64,000 bases of DNA from Lytechinus pictus (Eukaryota; Echinodermata; Echinoidea; Temnopleuroida; Toxopneustidae): positions 21,486,001 to 21,550,000 of the forward strand of contig NC_087259.1 in NCBI RefSeq assembly GCF_037042905.1, in the 5' to 3' direction. Positions 23,424 to 36,300 of the stretch are shown piece by piece (position 1 is the first letter of the stretch; the number at the start of each line of letters is the position of its first letter). Made by a program: the position numbers and the translations under genes. The notes beneath the pieces are model-generated. The model made no database searches, had not been told where the DNA came from, and worked only from the letters and a program-made list of their open reading frames with translations.

Positions 23424-24365
23424 TCACCTGCATAGCAGAGTGAGACTATAGGCGCCGCTTTTCCGACGGCGACGGCGGCGGCGGCGTCAACACCAAATCT
23501 TAACCTGAGGTTAAGTTTTTGAAATGACAGCATAACTTAGAAAGTATATGAACCTAGTTCATGAAACTAGGCCATAAGGTTAATCAAGTATTACTGAACA
23601 TCCTGCCTGAGTTTCATGTCACATGACCAAGGTCAAAGGTCATTTAGGGTCAATGAACTTAGACCATGTTGGGGGAATCAACATCAAAATCTTAACCTAA
23701 GGTTAAGTTTTTGAAATGTCATCATAACTTAGAAAATATATGGACCTAGTTCATGAAACTTATACATAAGGTTAATCAAGTATCACTGAACATCCTGCAT
23801 GAGTTTCACATCACATGACCAAGGTCAAAGGTCATTTAGGGTCAATGAACTTTGGCCGAATTGGGGGTATCTGTTGAATTACCATCATAACTTTGAAAGT
23901 TTATGGATCTGATTCATGAAACTTGGACATAATAGTAATCAAGTATTACTGTACATCCTGTGCAAGTTTCAGGTCACATGATCAAGGTCAAAGGTCATTT
24001 AGGGTCAATGAACTTTGGCCAAATTGGGGTATTTGTTGAATTACAGCCATAAATTTGAAAGTGTGTTGGTCTAGTTCATAAAACTTGGACATAATAGTAA
24101 TCAAGTATCACTGAACATCCTGTGCGAGTTTCAGGTCACATGATCAAGGTCAAAGGTCATGTAAGGTCAAAGAACTTTGGCCACGTTGGGGGTATTTGTT
24201 GAATTGCCATCATATCTCTATAAGTGTATTGGTCTAGTTCATAAAACGTGGAAATAAGAGTAACCAAGTATCACTGAACATCTTGTGCGAGTTATAGTAG
24301 TTTTCAAAATCAGCACTGCTGCTATATTGAATCGCGTGATGCAGGTGAGACGGCCAGAGGCATTC
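23424..24365. repeat. Inverted-ended tandem repeat element carrying DR1-like motifs
   Basis: Bounded by GTCTCACCTGCAT and ATGCAGGTGAGAC, inverted. Inside, a unit of about 162-192 bp is repeated about five times. Each unit has GTTCATGAAACT, ATCAAGTAT(T/C)ACTG, ACATCCTG, TTTCAGGTCACATGA and CAAGGTCAAAGGTCATTTAG. Perfect AGGTCAAAGGTCA occurs at 23630, 23822, 23985 and 24147. A (GGC)n-like block (23466-23486) lies near the left end. No ORF. Confidence 0.85.
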
Positions 24366-24369
24366 CACT

Positions 24370-25215
24370 TGTTCTTTTTTAATGTTATTGTTTACAATCC
24401 AGAAAGATTTTAATTTTTACCTTGTCCTAAGAAACAAATAGGAAATAAAGGAAATTAAGCAATAGTTATTAATGGTTATATTTTTTTAACCAAGTGAAGT
24501 TCCTCAAGAGGGGGATCTTTAACCTTTTTACTACTGAAATCTATTATTTCCATTGAGTTACCAACCGGTTCCCATAGCCAACAGGTAAGACAATATTGTT
24601 GAGTCTGCATTTAAGATGATCTTCTTTAAGTCAAAGCAGTTTTTCAGACCACATGGTGCAAAATAGGTTTTATTCAGGTACCATATCAATAGTCTATGTC
24701 ACGTCTTTTAGCAGGAATCTCACTATGAAGGCATTTTGCATCTATTCATAGCAGCTTTTCTACATCTCCCATTGTTTTGTCTATGAGGAAGTTTAAGAGT
24801 TGGTGAGGCCGCTTGCAGGATTCCTGCACAAAAGGCATGGCTCTGACCTTCGACAAGGTACCTTTTTTTATTAGTTGAATTTCGCCAAGGGTGAACCGAT
24901 TTCTGTGGCCCCAAAAGATTTTTCTTTTCTTTTTGCCTCACTTGTATTTTCATAGTGAAAAACAAAAAAAAATTGGACATTATATCTAGATAATCACTGT
25001 TTGAAAATATCCCAAGAGATTTGACAGTACTTTCGTAGTGAAACACATAATTTGGACATTGTATCTATTTACTGATTGAAGATATTTCTAGTAGCATCTT
25101 GATTGGTTACATTCTCAGTATCCTCTGAGGCATGTGAAACAAAGCTTGGCGATTGATTATTTAGTAGATTTGTATATTTGATTGTACATATTGATCAATG
25201 TAATCAGTCATGGAA
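24370..25215. other. Intergenic, nothing recognised
   Basis: AT-rich with duplicated ATTTGGACATTATATCTA-type words (24980 and 25053), hinting at a decayed tandem duplication. No supported gene. Confidence 0.35.
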
Positions 25216-25217
25216 AT

Positions 25218-25497
25218 CAGGGGCCCGTCTTACAAAGAGTTGCGATTGATCTGATCAATCGCAACTATGGAAAGCCAGCAACATCAACATCTAAAAGTCA
25301 TGTTTTTTATCAAAATATTTTCTAGAAGTGACGTATGTTCATACATTTACCGTTTTTTCGTTACAATTCAGTATGCTTCTCTTTGTTTTCAAAGGACATT
25401 GAGCAAATTTCCTACAGAAAAAATTATGACATTGATGGATTTCCATATACTTAACATTTATCGGATCAATCATAACTCTTTGTAAGACACATCCCTG
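25218..25497. mobile_element. MITE with CAGGGGCCCGTCTTACAAAG ends
   Basis: Left end CAGGGGCCCGTCTTACAAAG, right end inverted CTTTGTAAGACACATCCCTG; the inner GTTGCGATTGATC also matches inverted. 280 bp. The DNA 25500-26380 beyond it is unremarkable. Confidence 0.8.
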
Positions 25498-26387
25498 CTT
25501 TACAGTCACAAAGCTTTTTGTAACAGTTCCCTGGAGAAGGATTTTATCCAGTCACTGAAGATGCATAACTTTACACAATCATTAGTAATTCCATGCAAAA
25601 TCATTGTCTAAATGATACTGTTGAAAGCATGAAATCTTGCTTTATTCCTTTATATTCCATATAAAAGATTTGTGGATGCAATCTGGAACCCATTGCAAAA
25701 AAGTTGTTGGCTTACAATAACAAATGTGCAATAATTGTTTAAAGCTACTGGAATCATTTGATCTGATTGGCTGATAGTAAGGTAGATTTGTTTTTTTAAA
25801 TAATGCATTTGTTGTTATACACTCAAGGTCTTTATGAAATAGGACCCTGAGGCTTGAATTTCAGTTTATAACTCAAGACCACTGATTCCATTCTGGACTG
25901 GGGAATAATGAAGTGTTCTTTTGACTTTAGCTTCTGGATTATTACTTTTAACTTTCAAAGGTTGGCAGCTCTGAAATTTTCTTTGCTGTTCAGAACAAAT
26001 CATATGACTGTACAATTTTGAACACTGCATTTACTGAGTTAATCAGTGTACTTGTACATATCAAAGGAAATGTAACTGTTTGTAAGCATTCTTTCTTTTC
26101 TTCTTTTTTTCTGAGTTCATATTTAGGTAATATACCGGGGAGGTATATTAAGATGGATGATATAAAGTACCTTATTGTCAGAAATGAGAATACCTGTCTT
26201 TTTGTTGTTAATCCAGTGTCCTTGTCATCCATGTACGGGTAAAGTTGTGTAAGTCGACCTTCTCTAAGTTGAATATTCAAGTCAAATCAAGTTCTTCGAC
26301 CAGAATCACTCCATTATGCAAAACCTGTGGTATGCGCATCCTATTCTAAATCAAATTTCTAGAACAGATTACTGTGGTATGTTATGT

Positions 26388-26663
26388 AGAGGTGTTGTGG
26401 CTCAGTGGATAAGTCTCCGGACTTTGGACCACAAGGTTCGGGGTTCAAACCCCACCGCAGCACTCGCATCCTTTGACCTAAGCGTTTATCTACATTTCCC
26501 ACTATTCACCCAGGTGTAGTAAATGGGTACCCAATAGGAAGGAATTCCTTGAATGCTTGAGCGTCCAATCAGAATAGCCATGCTTAAGCCGGAGTAACAG
26601 TATGTAGCGCTTAGAAACATTTGTATTAAGCGCTATATAATAGTTGCATATTATTATTATTAC
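26388..26663 (+). mobile_element. tRNA-derived SINE, copy 2
   Basis: Head TTGTGGCTCAGTGGATAAG and B box GGTTCAAACCCC, then ACCCAGGTGTAGTAAATGGG, AGCGCTATATAATAG and a TATTATTATTATTA tail. Same layout as copy 1. Confidence 0.85.
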
Positions 26664-27935
26664 TAGTCCAAGAAGATTGACTTGGGCAAAGTTGCCTGTA
26701 TTTGTTAGGATTATGCATTGCTTAGATGAATGAGATGAAAAGTGGAGTAGATATAGAGGGATAGAGGAACGTGTGCGAAAGTTCAAGGCTCTGTCTCATC
26801 ATTCCATGGAAGCCTTGCAGCTGAATTGCAATTACCCTCAAATCGCAAGCGATAAAGTTTTGAGCATGTTCAAAACTTTTCTGTGGGCAAATCAGAATTG
26901 GGTGCGCTCCTCTGGGCAACTGCATGCGAGACACTGTCAATGCGGGCAGGAAAAATATTCACATGCAAAACAAACGCAAGGCTTGCTAAGTACAATTGGA
27001 CAGGTCCTTTACAAAGGTAGTGGAGAGGGGGGGAAGAGATGAGGGATAAAAGGAGTAGAGATAGACACGGGGTGAGGAAGGGTAGAAAGAGAGAGAGAGA
27101 GGGGAAGTATTTGGTCCCCTATATGTAGGACCTTTCTGATATTTATTTCCACTTCATATGAAAACATTTAATAATCTAAACTTATGACCCATGTTGTTCA
27201 TGAATTTGGAGTTAAAAAAAAGAAAAAATAGGGTCAGATCTATAAAAAAACATTAAAGTGTATTTTTACAATAATTTTATGGATTTGCCCTGAAGAAAGA
27301 ATGTAAAAGATGATGGGGAAATAAAGAATTTCTGAGAGGAGAGAGACAGACGGTTTGGGGGGGGAGGGGTTGGGGTAGAGGAGACAGGGAAGAGAGAGCA
27401 AATGAGGAAAGAAAGTTGAGGTGATGTATTGGGGATGGGGGAAAGGAAGACAAATGGGAACTTAGCCTGAGGTAAACAGGAACGACTTCCAGCTTGCAAA
27501 AGTTTAAAATCTTGTATGATCGATAATCAAGGAAGCAGCAAGGTAAAGCTAGCTGTAAAGTTTTGCACTATTAATGATGGGCAATTTGGCGAGCCACTTT
27601 CAATTGCAAACATAAGCAGATGATACTTAACATTCTCTGTCTCTTGCAAGAATCCGATTAAAATGATATTTCAGTCATTTGGAGTAATGCATAACTTTAC
27701 AAAAGGCTTTTCCAAACTAAGCTTCCTTGCGATATTTCTGTTCACACTTTGTGACTTCTAGTATTCTCTTCTCTATTGGTTGTTTCCTCACATTTTATTG
27801 TTATTCTTTAATACTTATTTACTCTATGCCACTAACTCTCAGTCAACCTTTCCACCACCTTCCGTCTCTCACCCCCCCTTTTCTTCTGTACCTCTCTGAT
27901 GTTTCCAGGATCACTTGATCAACTGCTGCAATAAA

Positions 27936-28635
27936 GCCCCTTTCACAATTTGTGGTGCGACTTCGTACAACCGTTGCGATTGGTTACAACATACAGTTGA
28001 GGCCAGAAGTTTACATACACCCAGGAAATTTAAAGAAAACTTGACACTTGCCAAACATTGAAAAATTTACTGTATCTTATAAAATATTTGTGCTATCATG
28101 ACAAATTTTATATAAAACAAATGAGTATCAAGTGCTTCTTCATTGCTTTGTCATCAGGAGCTGAAAAATATTTAGGTGTCATTTTTCAAAAAAAAATCTT
28201 CATATTTTTTTCATATTTGTGCTGTTTACCTCCTTCTCAACACAAATATTTCAGATTACACTTTTTTGTTTAGTGGTGACATACCATGAAAGAAAAGTAA
28301 TATAAATCATAGATTTGACATTTATATAAAACAATGTTTGAAAATATAATAACAGAATACATTTGGCACAAATATTTCTTTTTTTTTCTTCAAAGAAAAT
28401 TCCACCTGAAATATACTTTAATCCCAATCATGTGAAAGAGCTTAATATGCTCTTTCATTTGATACCAAATTTGTCATGGTAGTATTTATATTTCTGAAAT
28501 CTATTTAGTAAATTTTACAATGTTTGGCAAGCGAACAAATTTCACTGAATTCAATGGGTGTATGTAAACTTGGCCTGAACTGAATATTATGACCAAATGA
28601 TAGCAAACGATCGCACAGGCAATTGTGAAAGCCCC
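27936..28635. mobile_element. Outer MITE interrupted by a Tc1-like MITE
   Basis: Left GCCCCTTTCACAATT and right AATTGTGAAAGCCCC carry the inverted core CTTTCACAATT. Further inward, TGCGACTTCG and CGATCGCACA also pair loosely. The Tc1-like element at 27994-28582 lies between the halves. Confidence 0.5.
27994..28582 (+). mobile_element. Tc1-like non-autonomous element (589 bp)
   Basis: Ends CAGTTGAGGCCAGAAGTTTA and the inverted TAAACTTGGCCTGAACTG, the tip style of Tc1/Sleeping-Beauty-type elements. TA lies before the left tip; the right flank has diverged. ACATACACCCAGG follows the left tip. No transposase ORF. Confidence 0.8.
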
Positions 28636-28706
28636 TCTACATTACTAGCTGTGACCACTATACCAAAGAGGCTGCTCTACCTATCAGTGCATCTGCACCT
28701 CCTACT

Positions 28707-28833
28707 GGACCTTGTTGCATAAAAGTTACTATTATGGTAAATTTGCCATCCAATGGTAAGGCTGATCAACGGCCAATCAAAATCAAACATTCCACGCAAG
28801 CTACCATTGCATACATTTTATGCAACAGGGCCC
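28707..28833. mobile_element. MITE with TTGTTGCATAAAAGTTAC ends, copy 1
   Basis: GGACCTTGTTGCATAAAAGT and inverted TTTTATGCAACAGGGCCC; 127 bp. The same family occurs at 41045. Confidence 0.75.
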
Positions 28834-29063
28834 AGGATCTCAGTTTATGCAGCCACCACTTCTTAGTTTTCACTCACTCATCATTGTCTTATCATAAATA
28901 GACCTTATGCTTGTATGACATCATAATCTCATAGCGCCCTCCTTCAGAGGATATGTGAATATAGGTAAACAGAGTGGTCAGAGACGCGCCACCTACAGAG
29001 CACCAACTCACGCAAGGCATTGGCTTCAGCCTCGAAAATGGTGGCACGATGATGTCAATGGCC

Positions 29064-29286
29064 TGGGTTATTTTAAGTTCAGTGTTGACCTTTTGGTGTT
29101 GGTGTTAGGTCAATTTTTACACGATTATAACACTAAACATAAAATGAAGGTGGTCCCGAAAAGTCACTCACTAGTTGTTGAGATGTCAATAATGTGATCT
29201 GGATCAGTTTTACAAACTCAGAATAAGTTTTGGAGCTAGGGGAAGCAATCCAACACCAAGGCCAACACCGAACTTGAAATCACCCA
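29064..29286. mobile_element. MITE with TGGGTTATTTTAAGTTC ends
   Basis: Left TGGGTTATTTTAAGTTCAGT with TTGGTGTTGG further in; right CCAACACCAAGGCCAACACC and GAACTTGAAATCACCCA, inverted. Confidence 0.75.
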
Positions 29287-29782
29287 ATGTATAAGGTCTA
29301 CATGTATACTTACTCCCATTCACCATCCTTAACACACACTGTCACTCTACCATCATGCACAGATATATCCCAGTTTGGTTTTAAGATGACTTGCTAAGAT
29401 TACTTCTACAAACTTCTATGTAGCTTTTTCTTGCTCCAAAGGAAAAAAATGTAAATTTTATTTCCTGTTTGTGAATGTGCTTGATAAGAGTGAAAGTAAG
29501 TTCATAAAGAACAATACTAGCAAAGAAATACAGGCTAGTTTTGGAGTTTGGTTACCAGTAGTAGTATAAAACTTTATTCCCAAAAAATAACAAGCCATTC
29601 CATAATAAGAACAAATGCAAATGTCCATCTTTTGACAACAGGGCTCAGTTTTGATACCAGAGTGCCGAGTATGAACAAATCCACAGCTGAACTGCTAATT
29701 CCATGCAACCAGTAACATTCCCTGGTTATAGAGATTGTTCATATAATCAGGCTATAAACTTTAGCAAAATGCTAAGAACTAA

Positions 29783-30015
29783 AGGCCACCGCACACCTTA
29801 CGATTGCTCTTCGACCCGCTTTCGGAATAAAACGTAGTAGAATTTGATGCAAATATAAAGGCTTGCAATCATCCAAATTTGTTAGATTAGTATTATTTCA
29901 GTTAATTTGAACCTCCAATAAAAACATACTTCTCATTCACATTTTCAGAAAATGAGCAAAAGGTGATTTGTTCCAAAAACGATTTGTGGAACGGTCGTAA
30001 GGTGTGCAGTGGCCT
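29783..30015. mobile_element. MITE with AGGCCACCGCACACCTTACG ends
   Basis: Inverted partner CGTAAGGTGTGCAGTGGCCT at the right end; 233 bp, downstream of the OGG1 stop and possibly in its 3' UTR. Confidence 0.8.
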
Positions 30016-30299
30016 AAGATGACATAATACAAGTTTGATATGGAATAATATTGGCAATTGGGACCCAGTTTTAAGTCAATCACACTCTATGTAGCCTAGA
30101 GCCTGGACCTATTTATACCAAATTTCTATTCTACTGAGAATACTGTATGGTGTTAGAGGAAAGGAAAATATGGGATAGTCACCAGGGCTGCATATAAGGT
30201 GAATGATTTCTAATATAGGCCAAAGATTTGCATGGCTGCTGCTCAATGTCCACAAAGATGAGAGACTTGTGGTCAAAGAAGAAGTGATGTCCAGAGATG

Positions 30300-30362
30300 T
30301 CATCTGACTGATTGTCCATTGGGTGACCTTCTCTTTGACTTTTGGATCTTTCCATGCTGTTC
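30300..30362 (-). CDS. OGG1: OGG1 exon 6 (terminal)
   Basis: Acceptor ATCCCCAG, then twenty codons and TGA. The peptide has KSKRRSPNG, like the basic nuclear tail of vertebrate OGG1. The frame was fixed by phase 0 from exon 5; the other two frames give no family-like tail. A TTTATT at 29571 (AATAAA on the minus strand) is a possible polyadenylation signal. Confidence 0.8.
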   Translation of the reverse strand, partial: EQHGKIQKSKRRSPNGQSVR

Positions 30363-33300
30363 CTGGGGATGTCGAAGGAGTAATGAAGAGAGGTCATTAT
30401 ATTGGTTGATTAATGAGATCAATTGAATTTTATTATTACTAGGATAAAAATAATGTAAGCAATAAGAAATATTACAATTTTGAGTAATTAGTCCAACAAT
30501 CTAAAAGGCTTGGGGGTGCAGGAACTACTGCCACTTCAAGGTGGAGACCAAGCTCACACAAAAAAAACAAACATGTAAAAGAGTTGTTTTTCATGGACAG
30601 GTGATGTATGCTCATTGTTCATACAGTGAAAAGGATATGGAAATTGCAAAATCAGGGATAAAATGGTATAGGCCTACTTTCCACAACCATACAAGTATGT
30701 GTAATATTCACAAAAGCATCATGAAAGGAAAATATTTGACACAAAATCTAGATAGGGGAAATCATGACAAAATACTTGTTTTGGATATTCTGAGATAGAA
30801 GAATTACTTGTTTTGTTTACTTGGTCTTCTTCTCACAAAGTTTAACATGGATTTATCCCATTTGGTCTATTATCTATTTATTCTAATTGCTGTTCCATCG
30901 GCACTACAATTGGTCTAATACCCACTTAGTCTAATTTGCATTTAGTGTAAGTGTCTAACTTCCACTACATCAACTGATTTAATTATTTTCCACTTTGTCA
31001 GAGGAAATTTTGATTCACAAAGAGTTCATCTAACCATAAATCAAATGGTATTATTCAAAATGGGTATAGTCAACTGGAAATTAGACAAAAAACAGCGAAT
31101 GTCATGGGCTAAATTATCAATTAGACCAAGTAATTTGCAGATAGACCAACTAGAATTAGATCATGTGGGATGAGACCAAATGGAAAGTAGACAAAGTGAT
31201 TATAAAACAATCAGCAAATTTACCAATAATAATAGCTGGATTTATAAAGCACTTTTTGCCTGAAGATACAAAGCACTGCTATTATCAGCCAAGCTCTAAC
31301 TTGAGCTACCATCACTTGGCGCTCAGTGCATGCAAGGAATTAATCCTGCAGGGTACCCATTCACCTCTCCTGGGTGACTGGGTCAAGCGCAGCACAGTGT
31401 GGATAAACACGCCATTGCTAGGATTCCAGCCCATGAACATCTGTTTGAAAGGCGAGAGTCAGAACCACTAGACCACAACACGTGCAAAGACAGTGGTATC
31501 CAGGCTAAAAGTATTATAGAATGGATGGGAAAATCCCTGCAATCTGATTGGTTGAGAGCTATGCAAGAATTTTCACTGGGCTGCATGAACGATATCCCGA
31601 TAATCAAAACGATATCCACTGTAAACAAGCTATCGTCCGAAAAGGGCATTGTGATGTCATCGCGCATGTACTGTTATGCTTGTTTACGTCAAAATTTTGA
31701 ATTTTCGATCAAGGCAGAATGAATCAAATAAAGGATGCAAAATGATCTGTAAGTACAAATACGTTACCGTAATTGTCATAGGGATTAAAACTGCCTGCAT
31801 ACTCGTTAGTTGAGAAGTCCAGACATACGATCTAACGTTTATAGATCTACTGCCCTGGGCTGGCTGTGCCAAATCTCCACTGCGGGCCCAGGCAGCCGTA
31901 GGCACTGGCCACCGGCGCGGCCCGGGCATACACACACAGCTATTGGAGGTCTGAGGCTGCCTCATACTCATAGATCTAGTCAATGCAAAGCTGTATCTGG
32001 CATTTTGGGTATAATGATGCCTTTGTGCCAACATATTATCAAGTTAGGCATACATATTTATGTTTTCCAGGGTTATCATAGGGTCTGCATTACATTTTGG
32101 AATTTTCATGCATCCGGTAAAAAATCATGCATCTTGTAAAAAAAATAATGCGTCCAGTTAAATATTTTCATGCGTCCAGTAAATTGAATTTACTGGACGC
32201 ATGAAATTATCATGCATCCGGTAAATCATTAATTTTTGTGGTTTATTCAATAAAATTTTTCCATTCTATAAAACAGATGATGCATGGGTTTCTTTCGTGG
32301 GTCAGTGGAACTGTGTGCACGCGGTAACTTTGGCATTATGGTCTAAACCCACTCGGCTGCGCCTCGTGGGTTAAACCATGCCAAAGTTACCTTGTGCACA
32401 CAGTTCCTACTGACCCACTCTAACCCATGCATCATTTGTATACTTACCGATGAATTCATGAGACTTATCCAATCAGGCAATGTAACCTATTTTCTGTATT
32501 TTCTATGTAAAGGTGACTTATCAATGACAAGCAGTATTAGGAAACTGTTCATATTTATCTCTATGAAGATCCTACAATGCACCAAAGCTGTGAAAAAATG
32601 AAGTTATGCATATCACAATTAATGATAATTTAATCATAACTAGACTGTAAAGTCCCATGCTCTAATGGTTCTATAGTTATTGTGAGACCCAAAATGGGAT
32701 GGATGAAAGACTGAACAACTTATAATGCCTCCACAATTCAGCTACATTTATGGTGGGTAGAGGGATAAGCATACCTTTTGAGTCTTTCCATTCTTTGGTT
32801 TAGGGCTGGGTGATTCTTGAAATTTCTTTAGATCAGCACTGAATAGGACCTGGAAGAAAAAATAACCATAAGGATATAAAAGTTAAAGGGATGGTCCCGG
32901 CTGGAGATATTTATATCTCAATAAATAGAGTAAAATTCACAGAGCAAAATGCTGAAAACGTTATCAAAATCGGATAACAAATAACAACGTTATTGAATTT
33001 TAAAGATTTGCATTATTCCAGTGAAACAGTTCTAGGCATGTCTTCATGAATATTCATTAGGTGGGCTGACGATGTCATATCCCCACTTGTTCTGTTGTAT
33101 TTATTATATGAAATTAGGTTTATTCAAAAATTTTCTACAAAGAACTAAAACAATTGGATTGACAACTGATTAAGTGTATTAGTTATTTATTGCCGCAACC
33201 TATTTAATCATAATGGAGACACATCATTTACACATGTATGAAAAAGTGAATCAATTATGATTTCATGTAATAACATAAGAAAAAGGAAAGTGGGATTTAA

Positions 33301-36300
33301 GTGGGCTGATGATGTCATCATCATCAGCCCACTTAATGAATATTCATGATGATGTGCATATAACTGTTTTCACAAAATATTGAAATTTTCAGCATTTTGC
33401 TAAGTGAATTTTACTCTATTTATTTAGATATAAATTTTTTCAGTCCAGACCATCCCTTTAACAGAAGTAGCCCTAATTGTAATAACATCCCTCAAATAGA
33501 TGTATAAAATTCTACTGAGGAAAATTGTCCAAAATGTAATTCAAAATTACTTAAAATTTTGATAACCTTCATATGTTCTTATGAAAAATTCTTAAAATGT
33601 TTGGTTACTCTGAAGTCTCACTGGCTACATAAAGTTAATTTTTACCATCAGAATAAAGAGGGTAATCTCTATCTGTATGCCTCAAATTTCACATCTAAAG
33701 GCAGTGTTAAAATTAAAAAAAATCATGTACAAAACAATTTCTTTGAATGACTCGTACTTCATATCTATATTACTGTTTTTCTCTGTATGCCTCTGGCGAT
33801 TGAGTTGAAGAAATATTTAATCCTGTGGTTGCTGTTGCAATATGTTTGGGAAATTTGACCGATCAGAGGAATGCATTTGGGACATGCGTCTGATTTCAGA
33901 GGTTGTGCTAAAACACAATTCTTTCTGCAATGGCCACTAGTCTAACAATCACAGTATACTCGTCAGAGAGCAAGGTATGCAATTGGAAGGATTTTCCCCC
34001 AGTATTTAGGTTATGAACATTTAATAGTCTTAAAGCTTATGATGAAAAGTGGTAATTGTAAAATAACTGGGATATAACTGATTTCACAAAAGCAAGTTGT
34101 AAGATTATCATTTGACATTCCAACCACGCAATCTGGTGACTTTTTGTAAATTAATTCAAATTTCATATATCAATGATCCCAGTCTAAATAAAACTCCAAT
34201 GAATTGTCAGGTGCTTCCTGCTTATTATGAACACATGGATCGCAAACATATTGGCATGAAAGTAAATCCCATTGGTTCTTCACACAAGTAGCTCTGGATA
34301 ATACCTACGTACAGGACTAATGTTTAACCAGGGTGTTACATAATTTTTCAGAAGCACTTGCCCAGTCGGGCAAGTCAATTTTTAAATAGTTGGAATATAC
34401 TTGCCCAAAAAAATCCTTGAAAAAAAAGTTTTACCTCTTGAAAAGAAAGTTTTGCGGTTTTATAAACCATTGACCTTTTTCTGTCTTTTGAAATGAACTG
34501 ATCTACCTTGCTATTGCATTTCTTTTTCCAAAGTGATTTTATCTTGCCTGCCATGAATAAAAAATTAGGGTCAATATCATATTGACCCTTATTTTGGTCA
34601 ATATACTGTAAGAATTTTGCTTGCCCCGGGCAATCGGGCAAGTGCTTATGTAGCACCCTGGTTTAACCATTTCTGCACCTTTTCATAATTTACCATCGCA
34701 GTCTGTATCTAGCCATTTCATTCTAGTTGAAAAAGATTTTAGATACCCCAAAGCAACACCTCTCCCACTTCTTAATAACATTCTAACACCTAAACTAGAT
34801 CATTCCTCCCAAACAGGACCATAAGTTTTTGCTACTACATGCATCTGTGTGATGTAATGATGAAAGAATTCTCTGACCATCCAAGAACTCCATTCTCCCT
34901 TGTCCGGTTTGGCCAACGTCAGATGGAAACAACTTTTCCAAAGCTCAACATAGAGGGAGACTCACAGGACTCCATGGCCCGTATTCTGAAGTCGGGTTTA
35001 ACTTAGACCATGGTCTAACTCTGTGCTAAAATTATGGGAAGCCAAACATTTCAAAATTTTGTTTACAGTGAATGCTTCTCATGTTAACTCTGCTCTTCAC
35101 TAATTTTTTAACGGTGAAGACAATTGTCATACTTATCCTACCCAGGCAGTTAATAATGTTTTGGGAGTCAAATGAGCTGATACATTGAACCTCTACTGTT
35201 AGAGATTTATGTAACAACTGGCTTTCCATAGTTAAACCACAACTTTAAACCTGAGTTTAAGTTAAACCCGACTTCAGAATACGGGCCCCTGCCCCTACCA
35301 AGCACCAATCCCCACAGTACCCCAAATGGATTACACAATTTCCCATTTCTACTCACCGAATGAGCCCAGCCTGCATATTCCCCGAAGAGTTCTCTGAAGA
35401 AGTCACCAATCTGGCGGTAAGTGCGATCTGTCAGGGTCTTTGTCTTCTGCAGTGTATGTATGTAATCCCTGGATGCTATCTGCCAGACATGGGTGTCTAC
35501 TGGTATGGCTCCTCTCTTGTCTAAGGACATCAAACATACACAGTCTGCAACCTGGAGAGAGACAGGAGCATGGAATGATATATCATATTCCTCACTTGAT
35601 AATTCACTTGAAAATATGGCCAACCTTGAAAACCCCATATTAAAGAGAGTGACTGAGACATATGATTCATATCTAGCATCTATTCATATAGTAACAGATT
35701 GCATAATTCATTTACTGCTGGTAGCTAAGGAAATGAATAAAGATTTTTTTTACCTCAGGTAAGTTTGGTTTGACTGAATAAGCCATATTCTTTAAACTAG
35801 CTTACCAAGTGCTGATATATGCAGTTGAGGCCAACAGTTTACATACACCCATGGAATTCAGTGAAATTTGTTCGCTTGCCAAACATCGTAAAATTTACTT
35901 TATCTTCCGAAATATAATTACTACCATGACAAATATGGTATCAAGTGAAAGAGCGTATTAAGCTATTTCACATGATTGGGATGCCGTTGGGATTTAAGTA
36001 TATTTCAGATGGAATTTTCTTTGAAGAAAAAAAGTAATATTCATGCAAAATGAATTGTATTGTTTGTTATTATATTTTCAAACATTGTTTCATAGAAATA
36101 TATAAATGTTAAATTTCTATCATATGTCACCACTGAACAAACAATTGTTATCTGAAACGTTTCTGTTAAGAAGTAACTAGCACAAATATGGAATGTTTTT
36201 ATCAAGTTTTTATTTTTCATTTGTCTATAATATGAATGTTAGAGATTCAACCTTCCCCCTCAAGTGTATTCTTAATCCTTTGTATTATGTAATGCACAAT

